In this document: in pieces, positions 29,501 to 36,875 of the stretch | Numbering within the stretch: position 1 is the first letter of the stretch | Layout of the letters: every line of letters begins with the position of its first letter | Source: Xenorhabdus griffiniae | Lineage (GTDB): Bacteria > Pseudomonadota > Gammaproteobacteria > Enterobacterales > Enterobacteriaceae | Direction: 5' to 3' | Length of the DNA: 46,555 nt | NCBI RefSeq assembly: GCF_015163655.1 | Contig: NZ_JADEUF010000019.1 | Location: 1 to 46,555 of the forward strand | Program-made: the position numbers and the translations under genes | The notes under the pieces: generated by a model | What the model saw: only the letters and a program-made list of their open reading frames with translations | What the model was told of the DNA's origin: nothing | Databases searched by the model: none

Positions 29501-29533
29501 AAACAGGGGAACTTCTATGGGCGGAAAATGTAA
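20528..29533 (+). CDS. PKS/NRPS hybrid C: NTF2-like x2-KS6-DH-ACP-KS7-ACP-Cy-Cy
   Basis: A 3001-residue megasynthase. Residues about 10-140 and 170-320 look like two SnoaL/NTF2-like folds, the first with IRISDGKIVELW, ending in similar FLFLLG and YLFFLG segments. KS6 (about 342-765) has Cys504 (NTECTGG) but Asn638 (ECNASG) where HGTGT His belongs; His674 remains. DH has His956 (HVVNG....P) and Asp1158 in DGALQ. ACP serine is Ser1297. KS7 (about 1370-1800) is intact (Cys1543, His1678, His1719). A second ACP-like domain has Ser2038 in LTSL. Two heterocyclization domains follow, with the DxxxxDxxS signature at Asp2236/Asp2241/Ser2244 and Asp2686/Asp2691/Ser2694; the first also has typical Cy motifs such as FPLSELQ. 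There is no A domain, and the carriers for Cy-Cy open the next protein. Start 20528 was chosen for its GGAAGG site; 20513 adds five residues. Confidence 0.94.
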   Translation: MTDKTTWLLQHPYAEFVLGLKAAWEDDWSSDESSFDAFNNLFAQTCVCHMQGNELNSAQAFQAFIQSVRLNTANLKLIPESVIVQDDILHLFHRWKADRWHDEVISGGEYSNFCQIAIRISDGKIVELWQQSQDFLFLLGTPLSEECLSYPAWQQRVLINENGRLHTACDEQSVRMGERAKQLVDCVFSQDPLRQINSLLHPELVFHNGDITGHGIAEWKSFIYALRTAIGKEGVTLFDELFIRDKNTLTLFVRMELTQASPFVLSRLNGMFCVLKLEMDEHRITKIQTYPENYLFFLGIDFPQHETRLKQLFRGNRLPLETKPQLKHDAEIKIPSSPKSVQDEQVVIVGIAGRFPQADSVGQFWKNLLEGKSGFSAFPEDRPWLSAGTLIRSAGFINDIFRFDEQYFQIPPAVAQYMDPQHRLLLEVIIQSIEDSGHANQDMSGDRTALFVSALANDYEKLLRDKDVETNFYYWAGNEPAMSSGRIARFLDIQGPTQFINTECTGGATALLGACDLIRSGQVDQAIVSASSLFLHPYGFIAREDGILSPAAAPELFSKRSKGQLRGEAVVSVVVKSLSKAQQDGDDIYAIIAGGAANNSGRTFSLISANVEQQAKTISKAWKNAGVSADDFSVVECNASGVRAGDFTEITALKKVFLPDQHIHLSTVKGAIGHTEAVSGLVALVKVLLQLRYQTIIGTQGLSEIDDSLGIDGSGLYFNHHHKKWESTTREGDTLPKIAGINSFAGGGYNTHIVVKEFLGQKNTDMNQTIMPKTEISVLIPLSSHSEASLRDHIVQIKCYLQEQDLQKQPVDLARLAFTLQSREARQYRVILGASHLSELISQLDSILNGDIGIQNVEEPQQVETLRSALPSSPSFLMDGMTTELMLRWLRGEEPDWSCLWENKYPVRLSGLPVRAFLGAIHHPPFSIDKSAPLSNDALKSYQFRVSAAEPYLREHVVNGQMMLPGVVHLEFVRHAAMLLLSDRAATKPLSLRNVGWAKPAIKVEAESALTLMVNIQPETSPAEENAFRFDIAFDSALGTETHEEADNSYLDSLTVGSIGFSSLQQSPSLDIEQCQRSCQERRLTAEQCYSVLELLGIQIGKKHRAIQEIAIGKNSHGNTVALAKLAFIADNTPVYEFAHQSIPFKPTPFTLCPAMMDGALQAAYLGLLTPEDLKQRAVTPIPFAIDEIRVIRPVKGEAWAWVTGAASSIRKRDIVICDNKGDVCVEIKGFSTREQQASVTPPAVVQADVLQIEHAQNQPVLETLIGQIKAIIGKELGIAPTQLRATEPLDKYGIDSAIAIQLVAVLEKTFGSLPKTLFYEYKCIADLARYLAQTVTHYADQSLLSLDQKKESHAANQGQNTSDHRLNIAIIGISAKYPQSENIAQIWDNLKQGKRCISEVPQNRWDWQRYYHGDSQHTHLSKWGGFLDGVDEFDFAFFDISESEAATMDPQERLFLQEAWKAIEDAGYTPETLADDRKSEKNGINAVGVYAGSMYSEYQLHDVTSDELKQPVGLVGSQASIANWLSYFMNFHGPSMTLDAMCTSSMVAMQLACQDLKQRRTHAAIVGGVNLTLHPNKYLTLSRRKMLSSSPELNSFGEGSSGYIPGEGIGVLVLKRLEDALNEGAHIYGVIQGCVVNQNGRSNGFGAPDPKAQQRVIEQAMTEAKVNADEISYVEAHSTGTRYGDLIEVGALTKVFQKRADNHHSVCLMGSGKPNFGHCEAAAGVGSVIKVLLQMQHKAIAPTLYGERLNSDIIFEQTPFCVNSTLMEWKQPHREGVNMPRIAGISCFGAGGTNAHLILEESKQSKRPEIEINLPCAILLSAKTVSALQERVKQLYDFLSRYQSENSGNETELVLARLAFTLQVGRENMPVRAGFLVQSLEDLCQQLKQCECNNENIITLSNTDQFEESVWQEKINGWLAENNHRELLNIWHKGANVKWHRLYRNRLPERISLPTYPFERHKIELKAIETVPLLSTMPTSVQAAAHLSGEDGFAFLSNRTMAFQEKAERFVIRTLENIIGHEVPSANTPFSALHLTSLHIVRFLDFWQVVFGVSLPFTIFYEQRNVRALVGDLMTCERLTEEQLFAAAALLLPSAKESAAQTFPLSELQESFVIGRALSTYGQRVGSTLYFELHIAQAIPLQHIESAWNHLVDHHEALHTVVNNDFQQQVLEDYAYYSFSVTELSEYSDSEKADYLTNSRATLNCKVFDLACWPYFDINALILDAEHIVVQIALDEVIADAASVFLLVEQLRHLSEDPDYPLPATYSLKKYLTLVEQIRTGEYFQQSMQYWVDKLGNIPPGPDLKHLPAQYPVPQTVHCLSAELAPEWWSAIKTQANMLSCSTGAVLLTIFCEVLHQVTEQARFSLNLTNFNRLAINPQISGLVGLLANSNIFVSEWESENTFQSRVIACQQQLDRDASHSFVGAVNVLRKLRQNPAKRADIRLPVVFTNLISAAFQQPNPEGGWSVQHMMNTTPQVALDHHVFEVNGRLVYRWYVAHAVLEQGSVVALFDAYRQKLIARAQSISEQASSEPAVSDGQQGHSLEREKEKAQNASFPLLGIQKALYAGQMMPVKLGGKTCCCHLEFDIDVLDISRLTRSWHEIVAYHPVLRTRYLASLHQDVRDNVPDYPILTDNVIGTEEAFHQRCHAIRNEMLLTRYPAGEYPGYRIRVCTLEGQKNRLFVNFDFVLIDGKSIFLILNQWFNAYKSETYRLPTQNITFQDVVLHYKHQQKISGCVTARDYWHDKFSRMQQGLNGLTPFAHQASLPAPLTQVLPYYRRIQALAEKLGVSVDSILLAAFGLTLLNWNRLKTGKHEPITIAVVSWDRYAGVPETTTGVFTRLSWVSFSETDPTPEPLIYRVQAQLDSDRHHDSVDELEMAAHYPDLHFPIVYTCLLAYGKDFPEPAYSVSQTPGVVLDNIPTVLNTSSLRLQWDILECGRNEFSAVFQQYCSCLKKWFFTDEMLNFGHQGKDLADYDVQNSVTVDECHHDEEKQGNFYGRKM

Positions 29534-32500
29534 TGTTAGCGATCTCAATGAATTCATTGAGATATTAATGGTTGAGCATTCGGTTGATTTCAGTCATGAC
29601 CTGTTTGATCAAGGAATGACATCGAAATCAATCATGCAGGTGCTGATTCGTATTCGGGAACGTTTTGACGTTGATCTTAACCTTGATGAGTTTTTACGTA
29701 CCCCCACAATGGCGCGCCTGCGCCATTTAATTAGCAGGCAGATTGAAAACAAGCAGCAGGATATCGGGGAGCCTGTCAGAGCAGGCGGCACTCTACAGCG
29801 GCTTGAGCAACTGATGAAAGGCAAGGCGTTCAAACCAAATCAGGATTTGTTTGAACATGGCTTTAATTCGCTGAATGTCATGGAGCTGGTTTTGGCCGTG
29901 AAGAAACAGTTTGATGTTGATATTGAACTGGAGACGTTACTGTCAAAGCCCACGTTAGAGACGCTGGCAGTGTTGATTGATCAACAGTGCGATCAACAAC
30001 CTGTTTTGCCGGTGGCGGCTGAAGAAAAAGAACTGTCTGTACTGTCATCGTTATCAGAAAAACAGGCATTCAAAGAAAAACAATTCAACATCCGTCACTT
30101 GGACAGCAATTTTGACACGGTTCGTGCCAAAACACTCTCACCTGAGCAGTTCCAGCAGCACTATAACGCTCGCCGCACTTTCAGAGTATTTGATGATGCG
30201 CCCATGCCAAAAGACAGTGTCTTGGGCTGGTTGAGCGCACTCAACGCCATGCTGATTGATGGCAGAGATCGATATCTCTATCCATCGGCAGGCGGAACCT
30301 ACAGTGTTCAGATTTATGTCGAGATAAAACCCGGCAGAGTCGGTGGATTTTCAACCGGCTTTTATTACTATAATCCGGTTGAACACAAGTTGGATAAAAT
30401 TTCATCGGATGAATTGCCTCATAACAGCCATTTTTACTATAACCGCCCCTATTACGACAATGCGCATTGTTGCTTATATTTTGTGGTGGAGTACGACGGG
30501 ATTCGCCCTCTGTATAAAGAGAAAAGTGACTTTTTTGCAGCGATTGAAATCGGTGCCATTATCCAGCTGCTTGCACAAAAGCAGGCGTACTACCCGATTG
30601 GTTCCTGCCCGTTATCCGGCGTTGATGAAACCGCGTTAGCCGGCGTACTGAAGCTCAAGGCGAGCCAGCGAACACTGCTAGGTATGGCTTTCGGGCTGGT
30701 GGAGAAAACGCAGTTTCAGGAACCTGAGATCAACAGTTCTGAGGCGCAGGGGCAGGATATTGCCATTATTGGTGTACAGGGGAAATACCCTGATGCGCCG
30801 GATATCGAAACATTCTGGCAAAACCTCAACGATCAGAAAAATTGTTTCTCCCGAGTACCTGATGACCGTTGGGGAACACAGGAACGTTTTGAACATTGGG
30901 GAGGATTCGCGCATTCGATTACGAATTTTGATGCTGATTTTTTTGGCATTTCAGCGACAGAACGGGAACGGATCTCAGCTCAGGAAGCCTGTTTTTTAAC
31001 GAGTGTTTACGAGCTGTTGGACAGTGCCGGATACAACGGCGAAAATTTGCAGCATCTGGGGCCGCGTGTAGGCGTCTTCACCGGCGTGATGTGGAATGAA
31101 CCTGCCGGTTCAGCCGAGGAAACTGGGATACTTGCGGAGTCAGTCAGTCGCTCTACCTTCTCATCCATCGTGAACCGGGTATCCTGGTTTTTCAATTGGA
31201 CAGGGCCAAGTTTGGCCGTAGATACGAGTTGTTCGTCTTCATTAACGTCGATCTATCTTGCCTGTCAGGCGATTGCGCAGGGTGACTGCGATGTGGCGGT
31301 GGCAGGTGGTATCAATCTTTTTGCCCACGCTACCCATTTTACGGATCTCAAACGATTTAACATGATTTCCGAACGTTGCGATGCTCAGGTATTTGGCGAG
31401 GATGCGGCTGGAATTATTCCGGGAGAGGGGGTTGGCGTTGTGCTGTTAAAACCGCTTTCTCAGGCGGAAGCCGACAACGATCATATTTGGGGAGTAATCA
31501 AAGGCGGCGGCATTGCCCATAGCGGCAGAGTATCGGGCTATGGTGTTCCTTCAACAAAACAGCAGAGTGAACTGCTCAAAAGTACACTACAGAAAACAGG
31601 CTATGATGCAGACGCTGTCGATTATATCGAAGCCGCGGCGGCCGGCACAGTATTCGGTGATGCTTCAGAAATTCGCGCGATACAGACCGCCTTTGCAGAG
31701 CGCCATTCTCCGCTGTTTGTCGGCACGCTAAAGCCGAATATCGGGCATCTTGAATCCGCCTCTGGAATATCACAAGTAACAAAAGTACTGCTGCAAATGA
31801 AGCACGGGTATTTATTGCCCGTTATGCCTTATAACACCCTGAGTCCGTTGATAAAATTGGATGACAGCCCAGTAAGTATTGTGGCTGAACCACGTCAATG
31901 GCAGGGAACCCGACAACAGCCCAAACTGGCGATGGTGAATAGCTTTGGCAGTACTGGCTCATATGCCAATCTGCTGCTGCAAAGCTATCATCCGTCAGCG
32001 CAATGTTTGCAGAAGAGCGCGAATATCAGCCTGCCAGAATTGTTTGTTCTGTCAGCGAAATCACCGGATGGACTGCAACGCTATGCGGAACGCTGGGTGC
32101 ATTTTTTTGAATCGGCATTGAAAGATAACAGGGAAATACCACTGCAACACTTATTTGCTGTGGTCCAGTCAGGACGGGAACACTTTAATCAGCGTTTAGC
32201 CATTCCCGCCAGCTCAGTATCCGCTCTGCTCACAAAGCTGAAACAATGGCTTGCAGATGGTGCCGGAGCCGGTATTTATCAGGGGCGCGTTGCGGGTTCT
32301 GACACCGCAGGGCAAGAGAGTTTGGTCTTCAATGCCGAGCAGAATCACGAGATTGCGGAAGTCTGGGTAAAAGGCCAATGGCAGAACTGGCAGCATTTTC
32401 ACAGGGATGAACCGCTTCCCAAAATGCCACTACCTGTTTATCCGCTTTATCAATCGCAGCAGGATTTATCCCCTATGAATACGCAACCGCGTGAGTCTGC

Positions 32501-35500
32501 GATTAGCCATCGCCTGCCAGTGGACAGTCTTTCACCCGCACAGGCCGCCGATGAACGTTCGCTCAGTATAAAAGAACTTTTGCTTTCTCTGATTGCTCGC
32601 ATCCTGCAACAGCCTTTAGAGCAAATTGATAGCAGCATGAGCCTGTTTGCATTGGGAATGTCATCATCTCAGGCGGTCAAATTCGTGCGGATGGTGGAAT
32701 CACATACGGGCATGAATCTTCCGATTGCGATCCTGCTGGAGAAAAATTCAGTGATTGAACTATCGGATTATCTGACAGAACAATATGGTGAAAAACAGCA
32801 TGCCAAAATAAAGGGGAATGACAGCGCGACATCCGAACTTCAAAAAATTATTCAGACCGTACAGGCTCAGGCGATAAATACTTTTACTTCTGCCAAGCAG
32901 GCAAGAAAACCGGAAACCTATCCGCTATCCGAAGGTCAGAAAGGATTATGGGTTCTCCATAAACACGCGCCTCAAAATAGTGCCTACAACTGTCCGGTCT
33001 GTTTTCGGGTCAATGGCCGGATAGATCCGCAATTATTTCAACAGGCGTTGAATTTACTGGTTAAACGCTATCCCATACTGGCAACCACTGTGTTCGAAGA
33101 GGAAGGGCTTCCCTATTTATTCAATAACCCCCAAAGTGCATTAAGGGTGAATGTTGAAACAGCACTGTCATTGACGGAGAAGGAACTTGAAGCCTATCTG
33201 TTGGAAAAGATAAACCAGCCTTTTGATTTTGATAACGATGCCTTATTACGGGTCAATTTGCTGTATCTGTCTGAAAAAGAAACCATCATTTTATTGTGTG
33301 CACACCATATTGTTGTGGATGCCATGTCTGTTAATCCAATGGTTTCTGCATTATTCAGCTTTTATCACCAATTATCAATGAATCAGCCACCTGTTGTGGA
33401 AGCAGGAAAAGACAATTGGTATGACTTTGTGATGCACGAGCAGGTGCTTTTGCAAAGTGACGAAGGAAAACGTCGGTTAGATTATTGGAAGAAGACACTG
33501 GCGGGCGCGCCTGTTTCCACCAAATTACTGGCGGACAGCTCATACCTGAATGTTGAGAAATATAAAGGTGAAACACTGACACGGACGTTATCCACCCATT
33601 TCTCCACAAAATTAAAAGCCTTCGCCGACACGCATTCTGTTTACTTGTCATCCGTTTTTTTAAGCCTGTTTCAGTTAGTGATCCATCGTTTTACCCGACA
33701 GGACGATATCGTCATTGGTATGCCGACGGATGCCAGAACGGAAGAACATCAGCGGGAAAAGGTGGGTTACTATGTTTATCCTATCCCTGTTCGCAGCCAG
33801 CTCTCGCAGGATATCGGCTATCTGGAATATCTGAGAACGTTACAACAGACCGTATTGGATGGTTTAGCCCATGCCTTACCTTTTCCTGTCGTGGTAAGAA
33901 CCTTAAATCTGTCTCAGAGCATGGATGATTCCCCTCTGTTTCAGATGGCTTTTGTCTATCAACAGGCCATGCCGCAAAAGGAATCTCAGGCTTTAGGCAA
34001 GCTGATATTGGCAGAATATTTAACCCAATATTCTCAGACCGGGGAATATGAGTTTATGTTGGAAGTCGTTGAAGCGGCAGAAACCTTCACATTAAACATC
34101 AAATACAACCCTTCTTTATATCACCAATCCACCGCACTGAGTGTGATTGAACACTTAACACGGTTATTGCAGGAAGTCGTTGAACAGCCTGAACGGAAAC
34201 TGATTGATTTTCCACTGGTGGATCAAAAAGAGTCTGTTCAAATCCTTAAGGAATGGAACCGTACCGCCGTCAATTTGGGGGAGGCGTGCTGCGTTCATGA
34301 ACTGTTTGAACAACAGGCAGCAAAAACGCCGGAAGCCGTGGCCGTGGTATTTGAAGATCTCACCCTAACCTATCAGGCACTTAATGCGAAAGCAAACCAA
34401 CTGGCGTACTGCTTGCAGAAACTTGGCGTTCAAGCGGGAACACGGGTCGGTATCTGCCTGGAGCGTTCCGTGGAAATGATTGTGGGTTTATTGGGCATCT
34501 TAAAAGCCGGTGGGGCTTATGTGCCGCTTGAACCTAGCTATCCTGCCCAGCGGCTGGCTTATATCCTGAAAGATTCGGGGGTTCCCGTTGTATTAACGCA
34601 GAAGCATCACCAATCGATTTTTACCCATTTCGACGGGAAGCTGTTGTTTTTAAATGCCCAGCGCACCGAGTTGCATTCTCACCATGTTTTGCCGAATCCT
34701 GTGGGGAACACGCCGGATAACCTTTGTTATGTCTTGTATACATCAGGTTCGACAGGCACGCCTAAAGGATGCATGTTACCGCATTCCGCTATCGTCAATC
34801 GGCTTCGCTGGATGCAGGATAAATATCGGCTGAATGTCACGGATAACGTCCTGCAAAAAACACCCTATAGCTTTGATGTCTCGGTATGGGAGTTTTTCTG
34901 GCCATTGATGGCAGGAGCAACATTAGTCTTTGCCATTCCGGAAGGCCATAAAGATCCTGATTATCTTATCCGGTTGATTGGTGAACAGCAGATCACCACC
35001 TGCCATTTTGTTCCTTCCATGCTGAATGTTTTCATCAACACGCGTGGCAGCGAGAAATGTGTTTCATTAGCGCGTATTTTTACCAGCGGAGAAGCGTTGC
35101 CGTATAGCGTCCTGGAGCGCGTCAACCAAAAATTGCAGGTCAAACTCCATAATCTCTATGGACCAACTGAAGCCGCCATTGATGTCAGTTATTGGGAAGC
35201 CGAAAAACGGGAAGATAAAAAAACGCTGATAGGCAAACCCATTGCCAATACGCAACTTTATATCGTCGATGATCGCATGAATCTTTTACCGGTTGGCGCG
35301 CCGGGAGAGTTATTAATTGGCGGTGCTGGTCTGGCAAAAGGGTATTTAAATTTACCGGAACTGACGGAGAAGTGTTTCATTCCTCACCCGTTCTCCTGTG
35401 ATCCGACAGAGAAAGTCTACCGCACAGGCGACCTTGCCAGATGGTCAGTGGATGGCAATATTGAATTTTTGGGCAGGATTGACACTCAGGTCAAGGTCAG

Positions 35501-36839
35501 AGGATTCCGTATTGAATTAGGTGAGATTGAAGAATGCCTGAAAAGCTGTGATGGCGTTAAAGCTTGCGCCGTTCTTTTAAAGGAAGATGCGTACGTCGGT
35601 AATTTCATTAGCGCTTATGTGGTGTTGCACCAAAACATGACGCTCTCTATCAAGGAACTGAATGCTTTTCTGAAACAGCGCGTACCTGATTTTATGGTTC
35701 CCGCGCAAATGAATATATTGGATGAATTGCCAGTCACAAGTAATGGAAAACTCGACAGAAAAGCACTGTCTGCATTAGAGACAACTCCACTATCCGATAA
35801 AGCGTTTGTGGAACCCTCTTCTGCCATTGAGCAACAACTGGCGGATATCTGGAAAGAGGTACTCAATCGGAAGCAAATTGGTATTAACGATAATTTCTTT
35901 GAAATAGGAGGGCACTCGTTAACCGCAATCACACTTTTGTCCCGCATTCAGGATCTCTTTCCTGAAAATAAACTGTCTTTAATCCCGTTTTATCAGGCAC
36001 CCACGATCACAGGCATGATCCCCTATTTATCCGGTACGGGAAGCGCAGAAGCTGAAAACGCTGAAAAGGGGTTTTTGTCGTTGCTGCATCGCAGTCAGGA
36101 AGAGAATCAGATAACGCTGGTTTGTGTGCCTTATGCGGGCGCGGCGGCTACGGTCTATCAGCCATTGGCGCAGGCATTAGCGAAAAAGAACGCCGGCTAT
36201 TCAGTCTATGGCGTCACTGTCCCCGGTAATGCATTTGGCAGCAGGTATGAAGAAACTGGCATGGACTACAACATGCTCGCTGAATTATGTGCCAGAGAGA
36301 TAGTGGAACACGTTCCAGGGAAAGTCGCCATTTATGGTCATTGCGTTGGCAGTTATCTGGCACTGGAAATTACCCGAAGACTGGAATTAAAGGGAAAACC
36401 TGCAGAATTTTTAGTGACGGCGGCGGCATTCCCGTTACCCCGAATTGTTCGCTATCTGCCTTTCAATGACCGATGGAAACATAAAAGCGATGGTTCCTTA
36501 TTACAGCTACTCAAAAAATGGGGCATTCCCGCTGATGGGAAGTTGGAGGATTCTGTTGCCCGCTTTTTAGTTTTTCGTTTCAGGAAAGATGCAAAGTTGG
36601 CCTATCAATACGAGAAACAACGGGGCAATTGGCGGATAACAACGCCGTTGGTGAATTTAGTGAGTAAACAAGATCCTTTAACCAAAAAATACGCCTCTCA
36701 GTATCTGAAATGGAAACAGTGTGCTCATGACGTCAGTTTGATCACATTAGACGAGGGTCATCACTATTTCATTACTACCTATCCAGAACGGGTAGCCGAT
36801 GTGATTGAGCAGCTCACACTCAACGCCAACGTCCTGTAG
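29517..36839 (+). CDS. NRPS/PKS hybrid D: CP-CP-Ox-KS8-CP-C-A(Ser)-PCP-TE
   Basis: A 2440-residue terminal megasynthase. Two carrier domains (Ser36 in GMTSKS, Ser118 in GFNSL) are followed by a SagB-like FMN oxidase domain (about 190-400, YPSAGGTYS near 255), which in NRPSs oxidises azolines to azoles. KS8 (about 412-830) has Cys572 (DTSCSSS) and His744, but HGTGT is AAAGT, with Ala707 for His, so it is probably non-elongating. A carrier (Ser1050) and a C domain with HHIVVDA at 1263-1269 follow. The A domain (about 1590-2080) has code DVWHFSLIDK, from FDVSVW at 1786-1791, CHFVPS, FTSGE and LYGPTEAAID, matching serine. PCP serine is Ser2134 (GGHSL). The TE (about 2185-2440) has GHCVG with Cys2276, Asp2386 and His2415. 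The start at 29517 has AGGGGAA upstream and overlaps hybrid C by 17 bases; 29490 is an alternative. Confidence 0.95.
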   Translation: MGGKCNVSDLNEFIEILMVEHSVDFSHDLFDQGMTSKSIMQVLIRIRERFDVDLNLDEFLRTPTMARLRHLISRQIENKQQDIGEPVRAGGTLQRLEQLMKGKAFKPNQDLFEHGFNSLNVMELVLAVKKQFDVDIELETLLSKPTLETLAVLIDQQCDQQPVLPVAAEEKELSVLSSLSEKQAFKEKQFNIRHLDSNFDTVRAKTLSPEQFQQHYNARRTFRVFDDAPMPKDSVLGWLSALNAMLIDGRDRYLYPSAGGTYSVQIYVEIKPGRVGGFSTGFYYYNPVEHKLDKISSDELPHNSHFYYNRPYYDNAHCCLYFVVEYDGIRPLYKEKSDFFAAIEIGAIIQLLAQKQAYYPIGSCPLSGVDETALAGVLKLKASQRTLLGMAFGLVEKTQFQEPEINSSEAQGQDIAIIGVQGKYPDAPDIETFWQNLNDQKNCFSRVPDDRWGTQERFEHWGGFAHSITNFDADFFGISATERERISAQEACFLTSVYELLDSAGYNGENLQHLGPRVGVFTGVMWNEPAGSAEETGILAESVSRSTFSSIVNRVSWFFNWTGPSLAVDTSCSSSLTSIYLACQAIAQGDCDVAVAGGINLFAHATHFTDLKRFNMISERCDAQVFGEDAAGIIPGEGVGVVLLKPLSQAEADNDHIWGVIKGGGIAHSGRVSGYGVPSTKQQSELLKSTLQKTGYDADAVDYIEAAAAGTVFGDASEIRAIQTAFAERHSPLFVGTLKPNIGHLESASGISQVTKVLLQMKHGYLLPVMPYNTLSPLIKLDDSPVSIVAEPRQWQGTRQQPKLAMVNSFGSTGSYANLLLQSYHPSAQCLQKSANISLPELFVLSAKSPDGLQRYAERWVHFFESALKDNREIPLQHLFAVVQSGREHFNQRLAIPASSVSALLTKLKQWLADGAGAGIYQGRVAGSDTAGQESLVFNAEQNHEIAEVWVKGQWQNWQHFHRDEPLPKMPLPVYPLYQSQQDLSPMNTQPRESAISHRLPVDSLSPAQAADERSLSIKELLLSLIARILQQPLEQIDSSMSLFALGMSSSQAVKFVRMVESHTGMNLPIAILLEKNSVIELSDYLTEQYGEKQHAKIKGNDSATSELQKIIQTVQAQAINTFTSAKQARKPETYPLSEGQKGLWVLHKHAPQNSAYNCPVCFRVNGRIDPQLFQQALNLLVKRYPILATTVFEEEGLPYLFNNPQSALRVNVETALSLTEKELEAYLLEKINQPFDFDNDALLRVNLLYLSEKETIILLCAHHIVVDAMSVNPMVSALFSFYHQLSMNQPPVVEAGKDNWYDFVMHEQVLLQSDEGKRRLDYWKKTLAGAPVSTKLLADSSYLNVEKYKGETLTRTLSTHFSTKLKAFADTHSVYLSSVFLSLFQLVIHRFTRQDDIVIGMPTDARTEEHQREKVGYYVYPIPVRSQLSQDIGYLEYLRTLQQTVLDGLAHALPFPVVVRTLNLSQSMDDSPLFQMAFVYQQAMPQKESQALGKLILAEYLTQYSQTGEYEFMLEVVEAAETFTLNIKYNPSLYHQSTALSVIEHLTRLLQEVVEQPERKLIDFPLVDQKESVQILKEWNRTAVNLGEACCVHELFEQQAAKTPEAVAVVFEDLTLTYQALNAKANQLAYCLQKLGVQAGTRVGICLERSVEMIVGLLGILKAGGAYVPLEPSYPAQRLAYILKDSGVPVVLTQKHHQSIFTHFDGKLLFLNAQRTELHSHHVLPNPVGNTPDNLCYVLYTSGSTGTPKGCMLPHSAIVNRLRWMQDKYRLNVTDNVLQKTPYSFDVSVWEFFWPLMAGATLVFAIPEGHKDPDYLIRLIGEQQITTCHFVPSMLNVFINTRGSEKCVSLARIFTSGEALPYSVLERVNQKLQVKLHNLYGPTEAAIDVSYWEAEKREDKKTLIGKPIANTQLYIVDDRMNLLPVGAPGELLIGGAGLAKGYLNLPELTEKCFIPHPFSCDPTEKVYRTGDLARWSVDGNIEFLGRIDTQVKVRGFRIELGEIEECLKSCDGVKACAVLLKEDAYVGNFISAYVVLHQNMTLSIKELNAFLKQRVPDFMVPAQMNILDELPVTSNGKLDRKALSALETTPLSDKAFVEPSSAIEQQLADIWKEVLNRKQIGINDNFFEIGGHSLTAITLLSRIQDLFPENKLSLIPFYQAPTITGMIPYLSGTGSAEAENAEKGFLSLLHRSQEENQITLVCVPYAGAAATVYQPLAQALAKKNAGYSVYGVTVPGNAFGSRYEETGMDYNMLAELCAREIVEHVPGKVAIYGHCVGSYLALEITRRLELKGKPAEFLVTAAAFPLPRIVRYLPFNDRWKHKSDGSLLQLLKKWGIPADGKLEDSVARFLVFRFRKDAKLAYQYEKQRGNWRITTPLVNLVSKQDPLTKKYASQYLKWKQCAHDVSLITLDEGHHYFITTYPERVADVIEQLTLNANVL

Positions 36840-36875
36840 CTGCGGATCATTGGCAAAACGTAAGAAGGAATCGAT

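Noticed and set aside
216-36839. Integrated AT or enoyl reductase domains in the PKS proteins
   Set aside because: No GHSxG acyltransferase motif follows any KS and no ER nucleotide motif was seen; the only AT is the free one at 7543.
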